A stretch of 64,000 bases of DNA from Notospermus geniculatus (GCA_002633025.1 NMRB01001142.1:17948-81947), one strand, 5' to 3'; shown: positions 9,847-20,980, numbered from the stretch's first letter. Made by a program: numbers and translations. Notes: a model not told the origin generated them from the letters alone.

Positions 9847-10169
9847 TTTACACAATTCCCGGTAAATATCATGAAGTCAACTTCCAGGACTTAGCAAATT
9901 TTCGACCCCAACCGGGGTCTTCTTCAGGCTGGCACTTTTCCACACTAGATTTCAGAAATTTCTTTTTTCTGAAATCTAGTGTGGCACTTTTCCACACTAG
10001 ATTTCAGAAAAAAAGAAAAATTTCTGAAATCTAGTGTGGAAAAGTGCCAGCCTGAAGAAGACCCCGGTTGGGGTCGAAAATTTGCTAAGTCCTGGAAGTT
10101 GACTTCTTGATATTTACCACTTTGTGTGTCAATTTTTGTGCTTTCTTCTTTGGATTTACACAATTCCCC
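9847..10169 (+). mobile_element. Palindromic retroelement with 14-bp TSD and hammerhead-like core
   Basis: Direct repeats TTTACACAATTCCC at 9847-9860 and 10155-10168 flank the element. Inside, 9861-10118 is an inverted repeat with arms of about 110 bp, from GGTAAATATC to GATATTTACC. Each arm carries CCTGAAGA, the hairpin GACCCC-GGTT-GGGGTC and GAAAA. The centre holds four alternating copies of CACACTAGATTTCAGAAA or its complement. A unique 3' end follows: TTTGTGTGTCAATTTTTGTG. The direct repeats indicate target-primed insertion. There is no coding capacity, so it is non-autonomous. The CTGAAGA...GAAA layout resembles motifs in Penelope-like elements, but that assignment is inference. Confidence 0.75.
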
Positions 10170-10705
10170 ATAGCAAATGAAACGACTTTAGTAAACATAA
10201 GACTTTTCATCCATTCACCTAAGAACACCATGATAATTGTCAACCACATTCCCTTCACCCATAACCATTATGGTATCAGATAGCCGAGAAACTGTCCTTA
10301 ATGATTTCCGCTGACATGTTATTCCGTCCGCGAAAACCGTTAGTTGTGACTGAACCAAACGTGATGCCAATGGGCAGAACACATTTCGGCGGTTTATATC
10401 AGTCCGTATCGTTTATCTTAACGCGGTCCTTTCCGAATGGATCAAACGTTCATCCGTCCAACACTTATCGTCATTGTTTGTGAGTCTGTGTGTGTATCGA
10501 ACTGAATATTTCCTGATTCGCCACGATTTATTGCGGTTATCGGACACCATATTGGGGACATTGTTGTCGTTATTACCCAATTCCAGACGGCCCGTGATAC
10601 TGACCTTGAAGATAGATTAGGGGCCTACCAGAGAAAGAATCGTCAAGTTAGGAGCGTCCACTAAAACTTTCAGCTGGTATGATATCTCACACATCTCTAT
10701 GAGCA
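10170..10705. other. No gene recognised
   Basis: A 60-codon frame at 10301-10483 has no domain or splice support. I see no repeat. Confidence 0.35.
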
Positions 10706-10708
10706 TTG

Positions 10709-11160
10709 GATTTTTCCATCAGGGCTGAAGTCAAAGCATCATTGGCTCTGGAAAAGCTTCAGTTATACAGAGCACGGTTTGTGGTCCGGCATCTGGCATC
10801 CGGTTTACGGCCTGCGGAACGGGAATGCGGCTTGCCCGTTTTGTCATTCCAACAGGATGCGGTGAAACGGGAAATTACAGTACAGAAGTTGCTCTGGAGG
10901 CATTGAATGCGTCGCGATGTCCGGACACCGGAACGGCGAGCGCGGTGGCCGCGCTCTGTACAAACGGTTATAAGAAAATATATTGAGGCATTATGGACGG
11001 AAAACGCACATCAGATGCCGGACTGCAAACCGTGCTCTGTATAACCGAAGCTTAAGAATGGAAGAGGCCTTCTCATGCTACCTGTGTTCTTCACTTGGAT
11101 TAGGGTCTTTTACTTGCCATTTGAAAGGTACAAGATACAAAGCACCACGGCTTACTGTCC
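10709..11160 (-). mobile_element. Family A SINE split by a MITE
   Basis: The SINE tail (GATTTTTCCATCAGGGCTGA) occupies 10709-10751. Its body resumes at about 11056 (GGAAGAGGCCTTCTCATGCT) and runs to CTTACTGTCCCATGC near 11163. The missing junction matches the uninterrupted SINEs, so the intervening 300 bp inserted later. Confidence 0.8.
10752..11055. mobile_element. ~300-bp MITE inserted in a SINE
   Basis: The ends are inverted over about 42 bp: AGCTTCAGTTATACAGAGCA on the left and the complement TGCTCTGTATAACCGAAGCT on the right, continuing to CCGGCATCTG/CAGATGCCGG. The right flank reads TTAA, the left AAAA, so a mutated TTAA or TAA target is possible. There is no open frame of note. Confidence 0.8.
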
Positions 11161-11170
11161 CATGCTACTT

Positions 11171-11420
11171 TTCCATCAATAGCCGAAGCCATAGCATTAT
11201 TGGCCCTGGTAAGTATGGAAGGAAGAGGCCATCTCAAGATAACTCACGTTCGATCCTTCTCCATCCCATGGGGTAGTCCAAGGCCGAAGGGCAAATAAAA
11301 GACCCGATCCAAGAGAAGAGCCAGGGATGACAATCCCATATGGTACAGGCTGGATTTGAACCTGGGACCTGCTGCTTGCTGAGCAGACATGATAACCACT
11401 AGTCTATAAAGTCTCCGCAA
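11171..11420 (-). mobile_element. Rearranged family A SINE
   Basis: The tail is at 11172 (TTTTCCATCAATAGCCGAAG). A central piece (AAATAAAAGACCCGATCCAA) is inverted relative to the rest. The tRNA head follows: GGATTTGAACCTGGGACCTG, ATGATAACCACTAGTC. The inner inversion makes this a mosaic or template-switched copy. Confidence 0.75.
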
Positions 11421-12212
11421 TTTTAAGTCCTTCCTAAATATTTAATTTAGAAAGGATCGTCAGTCTGTCTACAACATTGTTACATGCTGAAAATAGCGAT
11501 ATTTAGTCAGTTAATGTCAGTCTCCACAGGGGAAAACTGACTGATATGACTCTAATATTCACGAACATTTCACACTGACACTGCTTGATTAAAGTTTAAG
11601 ATGTTGGCTCACAGCTACGTCAATCATATTTTCGTGTTGTTGTTGGATTCGTTAGGAATCGGTACGGTTCGAAAAAAGTGATAATGAATGCATAAACGGA
11701 CTACATGACTGGCAATACCAATTTGTCTATTTATCGGTTTGCTGCTTGGCTGGACCAAGACGCATGTTTATATGCATTTGCTAGGGCTCTGCTGCTGCTG
11801 GTTGGCGCCGATGGCCCTGTCCAGGACCCAGAAATGCCGACCGGCATTCAGGCTAATGGCTATGTCAGCTTGACCTTGCGATGGCACAGAACAGGCGCAG
11901 ACTGGCTTTTCTGGATCACTTTGCATCTGAGGTGCGACCGCGTGGAACAAATCAGTCGCCGATATGGTGTGACATGACTGCAGTTGCATCTCAGTTATGA
12001 CGATCGGGATCAGTCGCCGATCAAAAAGATCATGAATCGCAAGAGTTGAACCTATTCAACTTCTGTGTCATCCCGACGGGTGTAATCCATTCGCAGTCAA
12101 CCTGACTCAAGTTACGATTTCCTACACGCTGATGCTGCTTGTTCCACGATGATCATACACATTTTCGTTTTTGTGACCTGACCATGATGCCAACTGTTCC
12201 GTCATAGCGCAG
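11420..12212. other. No gene; scattered CAGTCGC words
   Basis: ATCAGTCGCCGATATGG near 11950 and GATCAGTCGCCGATC near 12008 recall the GCGACTG MITE family, but no termini are resolved. The frame at 11705-11977 has no recognisable domain. Confidence 0.3.
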
Positions 12213-12308
12213 ACATGTTTCTCACTCGGACAGGGTCTTTTACTTGCCCTTGCAAAGGTGCAAGGAACAAGGTACAAGGCACCATGGCTTCTGTCCCATG
12301 TAATGGAC
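12213..12308 (-). mobile_element. Family A SINE body fragment
   Basis: GGGTCTTTTACTTGCCCTTG, AAGGTACAAGGCACCATGGC and TGTCCCATG are body words of family A. Both the tail and the tRNA head are missing. Confidence 0.75.
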
Positions 12309-12842
12309 ACGCTAATCTGTCACCACCTTAATCTATGATGGCCAAAACTTCCAACAGAGATCACAGTCCAGAACAATCGTTCACACCACGATGTGAACAG
12401 ATTATTCACTGTTAACACAATCTGACAGGAACGTTTTAAACATGGGACAGTTTGGCTAGTCGTCGTGGTTACTGATATGGCGTATTACAAGTGTCAGAAA
12501 AATTCGGGGATTGTGTCTGACGGGATTGCATTGATATGGATTGTTTTCATTGGACGATATTCTCCGTCGCATTATCGTTGTTGAGGGAAGCCAGGCCATG
12601 GAAATTCATTCAGCTGTATGTCAAGAGATATTGAATAAGACTAAGCCAAGGATCCCTTCACATGAATCTGAGCAATGCGCCACATACTTTGTCCAGAAAT
12701 AACATGGTGGAAAGAAACAATGGGGTGTCAAAGTCAAGTGGTACACAAAATCGTCCGATATTGTCTTAATACCAATAATACCAAGTTATACCATTTCCAG
12801 ATTGACTGGCAAGCGGACGTGATACATTGTAGGCACCATGGG

Positions 12843-13100
12843 GAGCCACAGTGGTGTAGTGGTTTGGGCCTCCAACTAGCGGTCAGAGGGTCCCAGGTTT
12901 GAACCCCACTGGGCGTGAGACTTTGAGCAAGTCTCTTTGCCTCACTGGCCTCTCTCCACCCAGGTGTATATAAAATGGTCAGAAATGCTCAGATTGTAGC
13001 CCTGAATGAGCAGATCAAGATCGCCTGAGTTCTACTGAAAGGTTTCAGGACAGACTGGGATTAATGTGTAAAGTCGGATGAGAACCTCTACTGTAGTTGA
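12843..13100 (+). mobile_element. SINE family B, full-length copy
   Basis: The tRNA-like head has A box GTGGTGTAGTGGTTTGGGCC and B box GGTTTGAACCC. The body contains GAGCAAGTCTCTTTGCCTCA and CACCCAGGTGTATATAAAAT, and the tail contains AAAGGTTTCAGGACAGACTG. The body motif with CCAGGTGTATAAA is of a kind found in SINEs of several animal groups. It differs from family A and shares its end with 9020-9165. Confidence 0.8.
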
Positions 13101-13134
13101 TATCAGACTAAACCCAAACTTTAAACTTTAATCT

Positions 13135-13667
13135 TTAAAGCGAATGGCTCGTGGGGTTTGTTGACATGTCCTCAAACCAAGCGCCGTTTTGAGAAAAAGG
13201 CTAAACTTTAATCTTTAAAGCGAATGGCTCGCGGGGTTTGTTGACATGTCCTCAAACCAAGCGCCGTTTTGAGAAAAAGGCTAAACTTTAATCTTTAAAG
13301 CGAATGGCTCGCGGGGTTTGTTGACATGTCCTCAAACCAAGCGCCGTTTTGAGAAAAAGGCGAAAGAAGGATTTTAGTTTAATGCGAGACGCATTAGACA
13401 GCCAAACTTCGGAGGCGTATTCTGCAAACTCTACCGCTTCGAAATCAATGTGAATAGTACAAAATGTACATTTTGATCGACTGAATTTCAAACTGTCATT
13501 AACCCATTTTAACAAATTTTTAATGGAACCTCGCCCCACGTGCACGTTCCCATATTTGCACAGGTTTCACCTATGACTGGAGCACGGCTTTGCCTAGAGA
13601 CTAGGTTCACTCTCTATGGGAGGTACCACCAAAAATCAAAACAAACCCCGCGAGCCATTCACTTTAA
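13135..13667. mobile_element. TTAA-bounded MITE, family 2, one end triplicated
   Basis: The outer words TTAAAGCGAATGGCTCG and CGAGCCATTCACTTTAA are inverted. The left end sits in three tandem 80-bp units (13121-13200, 13201-13280, 13281-13360), each with TTTGAGAAAAAGG. The interior matches the copy at 41969-42368 in opposite orientation. A minus-strand frame across 13370-13545 is shared with that copy. Confidence 0.8.
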
Positions 13668-13767
13668 CCACTCAAGGCTATCACTGCTCCTCGCGTGTTT
13701 TGTCGACTCGGCAGAAACTGACGAAAACACATGCATCTCCTTGTCAAATGTACATGTACTTTAGGAT

Positions 13768-14254
13768 CACCCACTAATGAGAAGAAGAGCTCTTGTACCC
13801 CGAACTGTGATTGCTTGCTAGTCAGAGCTACCTACAGGCTAAAACCAATCAGCAAGAGTGCCTGCTGAAAAAAATCCGAAAAGTAGGAAAAGCTAAGAAA
13901 TGACAAAGGGTTAGCCACTGTTATCCATTACTTACATAGCAGTTAACTTGCGACGCCAGACACCCTGTACGTGCAGTAGATATAATCTCAATCGTTCGGG
14001 ATCTTTAAAAAATTGTAATCACATTAAGTGAATTTTTTAATCACTCGCTCAATATCGTCGGCGATAATGACGATACGTACGTCACACTCCATTAATCATT
14101 TTTCACCCGGATCAAGTGGATTTCGATTATATGTGACGTCATTAGCATAAGCATTATTGTTCAATTAAGCCCATGAGGTCGTTATTAAATGGAAAGGTCG
14201 TGTAAGGAATGTGGATGCACTTGCACCAAACGATCCCATCTTCAAACAATCTAA
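13768..14254. other. No gene recognised
   Basis: I see no inverted repeat, SINE box or exon-like frame. The stretch is AT-rich. Confidence 0.35.
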
Positions 14255-14680
14255 AGCAAGGCGTACATCGCACTTGTGACTGGAAGTAACTGATCCGATC
14301 AGTCGCTGGTGATGTACCCGCTCGCAAATTCAGCAACTCAGTAAAACTAGGAGGATCCAATCAGTCGTCATGTGCTGACCGCGTACATCGCACTGGCGAC
14401 TGGCGGCAACTCAGGTAACATCCGGGGCATTGACTCGAGGAGACTAGGTTTTGTTCAGAAAACTGGCACCGATCACTCACAAGCCCACGTACATCGCAGC
14501 GACTGAACGAAACTGGGTACAACTAGTCGCCAGAAAGTTGAACATGTGCAACTCGTAGCCACTGACAAAATCTCAATTCCAGCAAGTCGCAAGGTGTCAA
14601 CAACTACATGAACTGGGTCAGCAGCACGAGTGTTGTCAAGAATGGGGATTCGAATACGCCCCCATAATGGCCCAGCGTAT
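14255..14680. mobile_element. Truncated GCGACTG MITE fused to a hairpin-element end
   Basis: 14255-14597 parallels 130-470 (GCGTACATCGCACTTGTGAC, AACTAGGAGGATCCAATCAG, AACATGTGCAACTCG). It then switches at about 14598 into the outer end of the 933-1222 hairpin (AACTACATGAACTGGGTCAG, GGGATTCGAATACGCCC). The same two families neighbour each other at 0-1.2 kb, so this may be a deleted relative of that composite. Confidence 0.65.
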
Positions 14681-14976
14681 CAGAGGAGAAAAATAGTCTG
14701 TTATTGTACATGCTGATGTTCCAATGGTCCTGGTCTCTATAGCAATAAATCCTAATCCATCTCTGAACAATAACACCGGACTTAGATTCCGAGGGAGTAT
14801 GATCCCCTGTCACACTGCAGGGCGGATCCACCACGATTTCGGAAAAGAGGGGCCGGCCAACTGTGCTAGAAACATTGAAATCTGCAGTGAATTTCAATCA
14901 TTTGCTTCAAATTTCAGAATTTCACGGTCAATTTTACAGATTTGTCGGCCGAAAGGAGGGTGTGCGCCGCGTGCGC

Positions 14977-15068
14977 CCCCTTGGATCCGCACCTACCCTG
15001 GGATTTGAACCCAGTGCCTGCCGCTTCCTCAGCAGACGTGATAACCACTAGAATATCAAAGCTCCTCA
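14977..15068 (-). repeat. tRNA-derived SINE head, other subfamily
   Basis: Minus strand: TCTAGTGGTTATCACGTCTG (A box) and GGGTTCAAATCCCAGGGTAG (B box with T stem). The head is close to family A, but the following body is not family A sequence. Confidence 0.55.
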
Positions 15069-16235
15069 AACCAGCAATGGTTGCAATTGTATCCATCATC
15101 GAGCGATGGCCATTCTTGCAGTAAAAACCAATCCATCCTATCTTGTCCAGAATAATTGAAAAACATAATGCACATCAGTTATTTCCAGCATCTTTTATTA
15201 GTTAATGGCTTACTGCTGCTAAGATAATTCACGTTGTCATCACTTACTGTGCTGGCAGTCAGCTCGTAAAAATGGACGTTGATATACGGACCGAAAAAGT
15301 TGCAAGCAATTTTGAGGCAGATGGATCTGGTGTGTGCGAAGTAAACCAAATATTTGAGAAGCAGCGATTGTATCAATACAGATCAGGCTCACGACGACTG
15401 TTTGGCAGGTGATTGCCAGGGTCCCACAAGTCCTTATGCCCCCCATCACACCGAGCTAGTTTCAGGACAGGACAGGACGTTTTGAGAACTACTGCAGTGT
15501 GACAGTACATTTACGTACTCCTCAAAATGACTTTACACACGGGTATTTTATGTACCGGTAGTGTAACTGCGAAATCCCCGTGTCTACCTGTAGTTCCAAG
15601 CACCCCGACAGACGGCGAAGCAAATCGATCAGTCATGCCCGTGCGTATAGGCTATTTCACGCCTCCAGTAGCCACTTGATTACGGAGAGTTGCCTACATA
15701 CAGTGCCCCTATCACCGGGTTACGGAACTTTATTACATGTACCAATCGCATTTTAAGGAGGCCAAGTGTAACCACTCGCCGTGTCAACGCCTTGTTTTTT
15801 TCTGGTTCAGAAAAACCCGTGTCTCAAAAAGCACGGGGATCTTAGATAGGTTAACCAGGGCTATAAAGAAGCCACTGGCATAAGGGAGGTAGAGGCATTC
15901 TCAGTCTTTACACGGACACTTTCTGTACACCACATGCGACCAGACACACGAACCAGAGACACGACACCCAGCTTACTGCCGACCTGCAAGCTGCTCCACT
16001 CGCTAACCAACGTAAATTACACCCATTATCACCAGATTCTCTTGCTGTTCGACCCATCAAGGAAATCAATCGTGTCTTATCGGCCGTCCGAAGATCCTCG
16101 TCCCCTCGCTAGCGCTGTTAGATTGTGACGTGTCTAATCGTCAATTCGATACCAGATAATATCTTTGCGGTTTCCCGTGACAGCGCACAGATCAACTGGT
16201 AGTAATGGGACTTCATCCGATGGCCGAAGACAGAT
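15069..16235. other. No gene recognised
   Basis: Short frames exist on both strands (15240-15449 -, 15934-16128 +). A weak TATA-like GCTATAAAGAAG lies at 15861 and precedes the latter. No splice-bounded or domain-bearing frame could be defended. Confidence 0.3.
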
Positions 16236-16237
16236 TC

Positions 16238-16500
16238 CTGTGCAAGTACAGAGGGTGTCCGTCGAGCCATGGATTTGTTTGGCATTGTTCCCGTGCTAGT
16301 ACAGCGGCTATGGACCCATGGACTCTGCGGCACCATTTCCGAACTAGTATAGCACGGTGTTGGCTGTTCCTGTAACGTAGCAGGCCCAGTTCCGAAGCTA
16401 GTACAAGGGCTGTGTGCGTGGCACTGCCTGGCACTGTTCCTCTGCTAGTACAGCAGCTCTGTGGACCCATGGACTGTTTGGCACTATTCCCCCGCTAATG
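16238..16500. repeat. Degenerate tandem repeat (GCTAGTACAGC unit)
   Basis: TTCCCGTGCTAGTACAGCGG, GAACTAGTATAGCACGG, GAAGCTAGTACAAGGGC and CTGCTAGTACAGCAGC recur. TGGACCCATGGACT occurs twice. Units are unequal, about 45-70 bp. Overlapping minus-strand frames are by-products. Confidence 0.6.
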
Positions 16501-16777
16501 CAGCCCCATTTTAGGGTCTAGCACACGGACCTGGATTGAACGCTTCTCCCCAAACATGGCTGTACTGGCAACACACCACCGACAACAATGTACCAGGAAG
16601 AGTACCGTGAATCCAACAAGTGCCACTAATGGCAGCGTCAAATGCACAAGTATTTGGAGACCTTTGATTCATGACCCGTCAGACTGGCTGACGCTTTGAG
16701 TTTCGAAACTCAGCTGTGACCACACGTACTTTACGAGAAAGGAAGGCGGCCATTGTATTGTATTGTATTTCATTTTT

Positions 16778-16850
16778 CCATCAGGGCCGACGCTATAGCA
16801 TTATTGGCCCTGGTAAGTACGGAGGAGGCCTTCACAAGCTACTCATGGCG
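16778..16850 (-). mobile_element. Family A SINE tail fragment
   Basis: CATTTTTCCATCAGGGCCGA through TGGCCCTGGTAAGTACGG and AAGCTACTCATGG. The rest is missing. Confidence 0.8.
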
Positions 16851-17187
16851 GCCATTGAAATTGACAGACAGGAGGTTGACAACCTGTGAAGCACAGACGC
16901 CTTCACCATTTCAACAGATACCCCAGGGATGTACGTGTTATTCAATCAAATATGATAGATTCATACCGCCGGCACGCTTATCTATCCACCGATAAAACTT
17001 GGCGAAATTGATCCTAATGCAACCCAATAAACCTTGTCAAAGAAATCCATGAAACGTCACGAAAGGAATTTTCGCACGGGTAAAAGTACAAATTACCCAA
17101 TGTCGCATGAGGATGGTCCTGTGGCCAAAAGCTGTTGGAAGACTGTATTGCATTTTTTAGGGATGGAGCTAGCTTCTATTTAGCCTA

Positions 17188-17440
17188 GAGCCTAGCGTAC
17201 ATCACACTTGCGACTGGAGACAACTAGTCGCCACTGAGCTACTGGCGACTCACTGGGAGGATCTAGCTGAAACTGGAGGCGACTGATCAGTTGCCAGAAA
17301 CGGTCGATGTACACACCCTTGCAACTCACTGGATTTTTCCAGTCGCCGCCAGTTGCACATGTTCAACTTTCTAGCAACTTGTTGTACCCAGTTTCATCAG
17401 TCGCTGTGATGTACAGGGGCTTGCAACAGACAGTGCCAAT
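17188..17440. mobile_element. GCGACTG-word MITE, inverse copy
   Basis: GCGTACATCACACTTGCGAC, GAGGATCTAGCTGAAACTGG and AGTTGCACATGTTCAACTTT run in opposite orientation to 120-600. The far terminus is not clean. Confidence 0.65.
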
Positions 17441-17459
17441 TTTCTGAACACTCCACCAG

Positions 17460-17640
17460 AAGGCCACAGGCGGACCGATGAAGGCAAGCACTGAAGGTGC
17501 GAAGCCACGGCAGGGGGTATGGGGGTTCTCCCCCAGAAAATTTTGAAATCTAGAAGGCCGTAGGTGCCATTTCCCAGCATCTGAGGACGGGGACAAATTA
17601 CAAGGCAATTCTGTGGCACTTTGATAAAGGGCAATTTTTC
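17460..17640. repeat. Dispersed repeat with GGGGGTTCTCCCCCAG
   Basis: GGGGGTTCTCCCCCAGAAAA, TTTTGAAATCTAGAAGG and GCCATTTCCCAGCATCTGAG are matched at 22200-22380 (GCTGTTCCCCCTTCG, GCCATTTCCAGGCATCTGAG). It is a degenerate interspersed repeat of unknown class. Confidence 0.55.
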
Positions 17641-18169
17641 TAACGTTGGTCACCCAAAAATAGGGGGGGGCACGGGCCGGGTTTGCCCCCGGATCTGCAG
17701 CTGAGTGACACTGTTTTCTCACCTAAGTTTTTAAAAAAATTAAGGTAGCGAGATCCATTACACCTTGGAATAGTCACGCACATAAAGGTTGTAATACCCT
17801 GTAGTGTCTGCAAGAATGTCTGTGACAAGCTTTGAGCGAGATTGATGAGGAGACGTTGCGATTTCAATGTGTCCTTTGAAGTTGAATAATAGTCACTCAT
17901 AACCAGCTACACGGCATATTGGCCACGGGCCGGCGGATCTTTTGTGTTGGGATCGTTCTGCCGGCTGGGCTGTCAAATAAATCGTTCAATTATGCTTGAA
18001 CAGATTCCTCTGAAGCATCGTCGAGAAGCTGCTTGAGATCGTCAGGCCGACCGTGGAAAGGAATCGTTCTTTCTCGAACATGATATCATTTATTGCCATA
18101 TAAGGCCTTTTTACACGGTGCGGGTGCCTTCCAGATCGAGACTGGATCGAGGAGGGTTCAGTTATTTTT

Positions 18170-18620
18170 TCCCATGTAAGGCCACACTTGTTTTATTTAT
18201 TGGATTACGGATCCGCCCCCCAGGTTTTTTGAAAATGTTGAAAAAAAATAAAATTCCCGATGGTCTATTTTGTGTTCTTGTTTTTTTCCCGCCGAACACT
18301 AGGTGCAACGTAAAAGATATTTAAATGCGGACTCCCTGTATTTTCAGGACACAGGCCCCTATGTAGGCCCTATCTCTTATTCTACTGTTGCATCAATAAA
18401 AGGTTTTATTTCCTTTTTACAACATTTCACTTTTTTTATTCCCTCCCCCTTGAATTTCTGTGACGTATAGCACGTAACACTAGGGAAAAAATTTAAAAGT
18501 CAAAGATTTTTGTATTTTATTTTTATTTTTATTCCCTCCCCTCCTACATAGGTTCGGCCTGAAAAATCCGTAATCCAATAAATATAAAAAGTGTGGCCTA
18601 ATATAAAAGCGAAACAACTG
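18170..18620. mobile_element. Inverted-repeat element (GGATTACGGAT arms)
   Basis: GTAAGGCCACACTTG and TTTATTGGATTACGGATCC at 18175-18215 are inverted at 18565-18605 (CCGTAATCCAATAAATA, AAGTGTGGCCTAATATA). Arms are about 60 bp around a 320-bp AT-rich interior. Confidence 0.6.
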
Positions 18621-18784
18621 ACCTCCACCTTCCTTGGGCCAGTTAGTTCAACGTGCGAGTCTCGGAAAGGTGGAGGTAGGTGCAGACCGGTTATTCTATC
18701 GTGCAAAAGGGAACCACCCCTGGCCTCGGATGGGATTGAGCATGCTACGTGAGTGACATCACTCGCATACTTGCGAAATTTCAA

Positions 18785-19310
18785 ATTCGCACGCGAATTG
18801 GAGATCAGGTCTTGAAAATGAGAAATTTCTCATTACATAAACAGTCAGCATCTAACATCACGCAATAGAATTGATGACCTGCATCGACTCGATTAAGCTG
18901 CTATATTCATGAATTCATTTCCTCATGGACAAAACGGAGACCAGCCATTAAATGATCCAGAAAAACAAGCAGATTGATCAAAATTCCGGTCTATGTACAC
19001 GATCACGTCTTCCGGAATGATGAAAGACGCTTTGAACTTATGAGGTTTCATGAAACCATACCAAGGCATTGTTCACACTCCGCTTATCTGGGTGTACTCT
19101 AGACGCCTTTCTCATGGATGATTTTTGTAACATTTCTTCGATGAGAATTGTTTTATTTTTTGGCTTGCGGATTCTCCGACATGTATTTCAGGGAATTTGG
19201 GAAAAAATAAAAGGGGCTGGAAATGTAAGGGATAAACCGGCACTGAGTGATTCATGAAACAACTGTCAGAAAGCTGTCTTTTGTCAGCACCTCCATGTAT
19301 TATTTGGGCA
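18785..19310. other. No gene recognised
   Basis: 19140-19190 (TTTTGGCTTGCGGATTCTCC) faintly recalls the GGATTACGGAT arm at 18.2 kb. I see nothing else. Confidence 0.3.
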
Positions 19311-19319
19311 AAAGGTGCC

Positions 19320-19660
19320 TGCAGGTCGACATTGCGTCTTGAAGCAACGCGACAAATCCGTCGCAGATCAAAAAACCACCACACGCAGGTCGACATTTCA
19401 GCGATTGAGAGGAACTCGGAGTAACTGGCAGTTACCTCGAACAGCAGGCGCTGGTTGATGGATCTAAGTGGAACTGGACACAAGTCGCCGAAAAGTAGAA
19501 CATGGGGAACTCGAAGCAACTCGTGGATCCGGCAGTTGCTCGGGCAAGCGCGCTCAGGTCAACAAAATTGGCAACTGATCAGTCACTCCGAGTTGCTTCC
19601 ATCGCCGGAACAAGCTAGTTGCCGTGAGTTGCTTCAAGACGCAATGTCGACCTGAGCTAG
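19320..19660. mobile_element. MITE with AGGTCGACATTGCGTC ends
   Basis: CAGGTCGACATTGCGTCTTG at the left is inverted in CAAGACGCAATGTCGACCTG at the right, with about 28-bp terminal repeats reaching AAGCAAC. The interior repeats AACTCGGAGTAACTGGCAG-like words and CAGTCAC/CAACTCG motifs, a word style like the GCGACTG family. Confidence 0.75.
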
Positions 19661-19738
19661 TCCTCTGCAGGAAAAAGTCCTGCAAAAGTACAAGTAGTTT
19701 AAATCTGCAGTAGTTTGGAAGTGAAAAGTTTAAAAAAG

Positions 19739-20022
19739 TTATTAGGAATAGACAAATCCCAAATTCCCAGATCTGCGCACTTCCGCCGAAATGGCAAACA
19801 GAACCTCGACCCTGAAACCAGCTGACGTGACGCAATCCATGATTCAGCAATGGTCGAGTCTGACGCAACGTCATCGAAACTCACTGTTGTCACATGGTCG
19901 TGGGGTTTTCTGCGTCACGTCATTCAGTGTCAGATGGTTTCAGACCGAGGTTCTGTTTGCCATTTCGGCGGAAGTGTGCAGATCTTTCTCGTTTTCGTCA
20001 ATTTGGGATTTGTCTATAATTT
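19739..20022. mobile_element. Hairpin MITE, ~90-bp arms
   Basis: The left arm has AGACAAATCCCAAATT, AGATCTGCGCACTTCCGCCG and AACAGAACCTCG. These are inverted in the right arm as CGAGGTTCTGTTTGCC, CGGCGGAAGTGTGCAGATCT and AATTTGGGATTTGTCTAT. TGACGTGACGCA and TGCGTCACGTCA flank the loop. Confidence 0.8.
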
Positions 20023-20089
20023 TGTTGAAAATATGTCTTCTGCCGTCCTTGAAAATACACCCACAAGTTTGCGACTCACAAATTTTTAA

Positions 20090-20770
20090 ATACCTTTATT
20101 TCTATTCCTCCTCCCCATAAATAAAAATTTGGTGGAAAAATCCTAGAGCCAATCATTGAAATAACGCCTTAGGAACAAACCTTGAGGCTACCTGTGGGAA
20201 TTTTTGAAGTGAGGTAACACTAATCAACCGTGCCTGTAAATTGATCTCAGAAAACGAGATTGGTTGTATTTTTGCCTGCACGAACGTTTTTTCATACCAC
20301 CATGAAAATTTGCTAAGTAGGTGTGCTGACACTTTCGACGGTGGCATGCAATGGAAATTTCGCTGAAGACAGCAGCTGTTGAGAATCAAACCTGTTCGAT
20401 TTTACATGACGAAAGCGTCATTGACCCGAGTTGAATGTCATCTACAGCAGATAATTACCAGAAGACAAGCAGTAATCCAGACCTCTTGGACGGGTCCCGT
20501 CCTCGAGCCACTCTGCAAATACAAGGACAGGTCTCTCAAACGCTGTGTTTGTCAGGATCCGACACGTAACGGAAAATGCTAGAAATCAGCAAAGTAGCCC
20601 AAGTGCCTTTGGAGTAAGGAAGGGGTTTCCCAATTCTACAGACACCTACAGCGTGTCTCCAACAGAATGTCTCTCTCCTCTGTAAGGTTGTCTCTCTCCC
20701 CTGTGCACTGTGACCTACTCGTGGAGTAACAGCTAGGCTAAAATGGGGTGAAGTACACGTTCTTGACGTT
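20090..20770. other. No gene recognised
   Basis: No repeat or exon-like frame is defensible here. Confidence 0.3.
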
Positions 20771-20774
20771 CCAG

Positions 20775-20980
20775 CATCCACTGGCAAGTAAAGTACCCCA
20801 TCCAAGTGAGGAACGTCAGTAGCTTGTGATGGCAGCTTCCATACTATGACATCAAACGGCCTAAACAGCATTGTTATTTTCATTAATATCTTGATATTTC
20901 GAAAACTATAAGTCGTATCAAAATTCGGGCTTCGTAGGGCCAATAATGCTTTGGCTTCAGCCTGATGGAAAAATCCCGAA
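20775..20980 (+). mobile_element. Family A SINE with internal insertion, head missing
   Basis: CCCCATCCAAGTGAGGAACG and AGTAGCTTGTGATGGCAGCT are body words. The tail AGGGCCAATAATGCTTTGGC then CTGATGGAAAAATC follows about 90 unrelated bases (20850-20935). Confidence 0.75.

Noticed and set aside
9903-9935. Canonical active hammerhead ribozyme
   Set aside because: The CTGAAGA...GAAA core is present, but an extra A lies before stem II and an extra C before the core, and stem III is weak. Only 'hammerhead-like' is justified.
16753-16995. 80-codon plus-strand frame
   Set aside because: It overlaps a SINE tail in inverse orientation.
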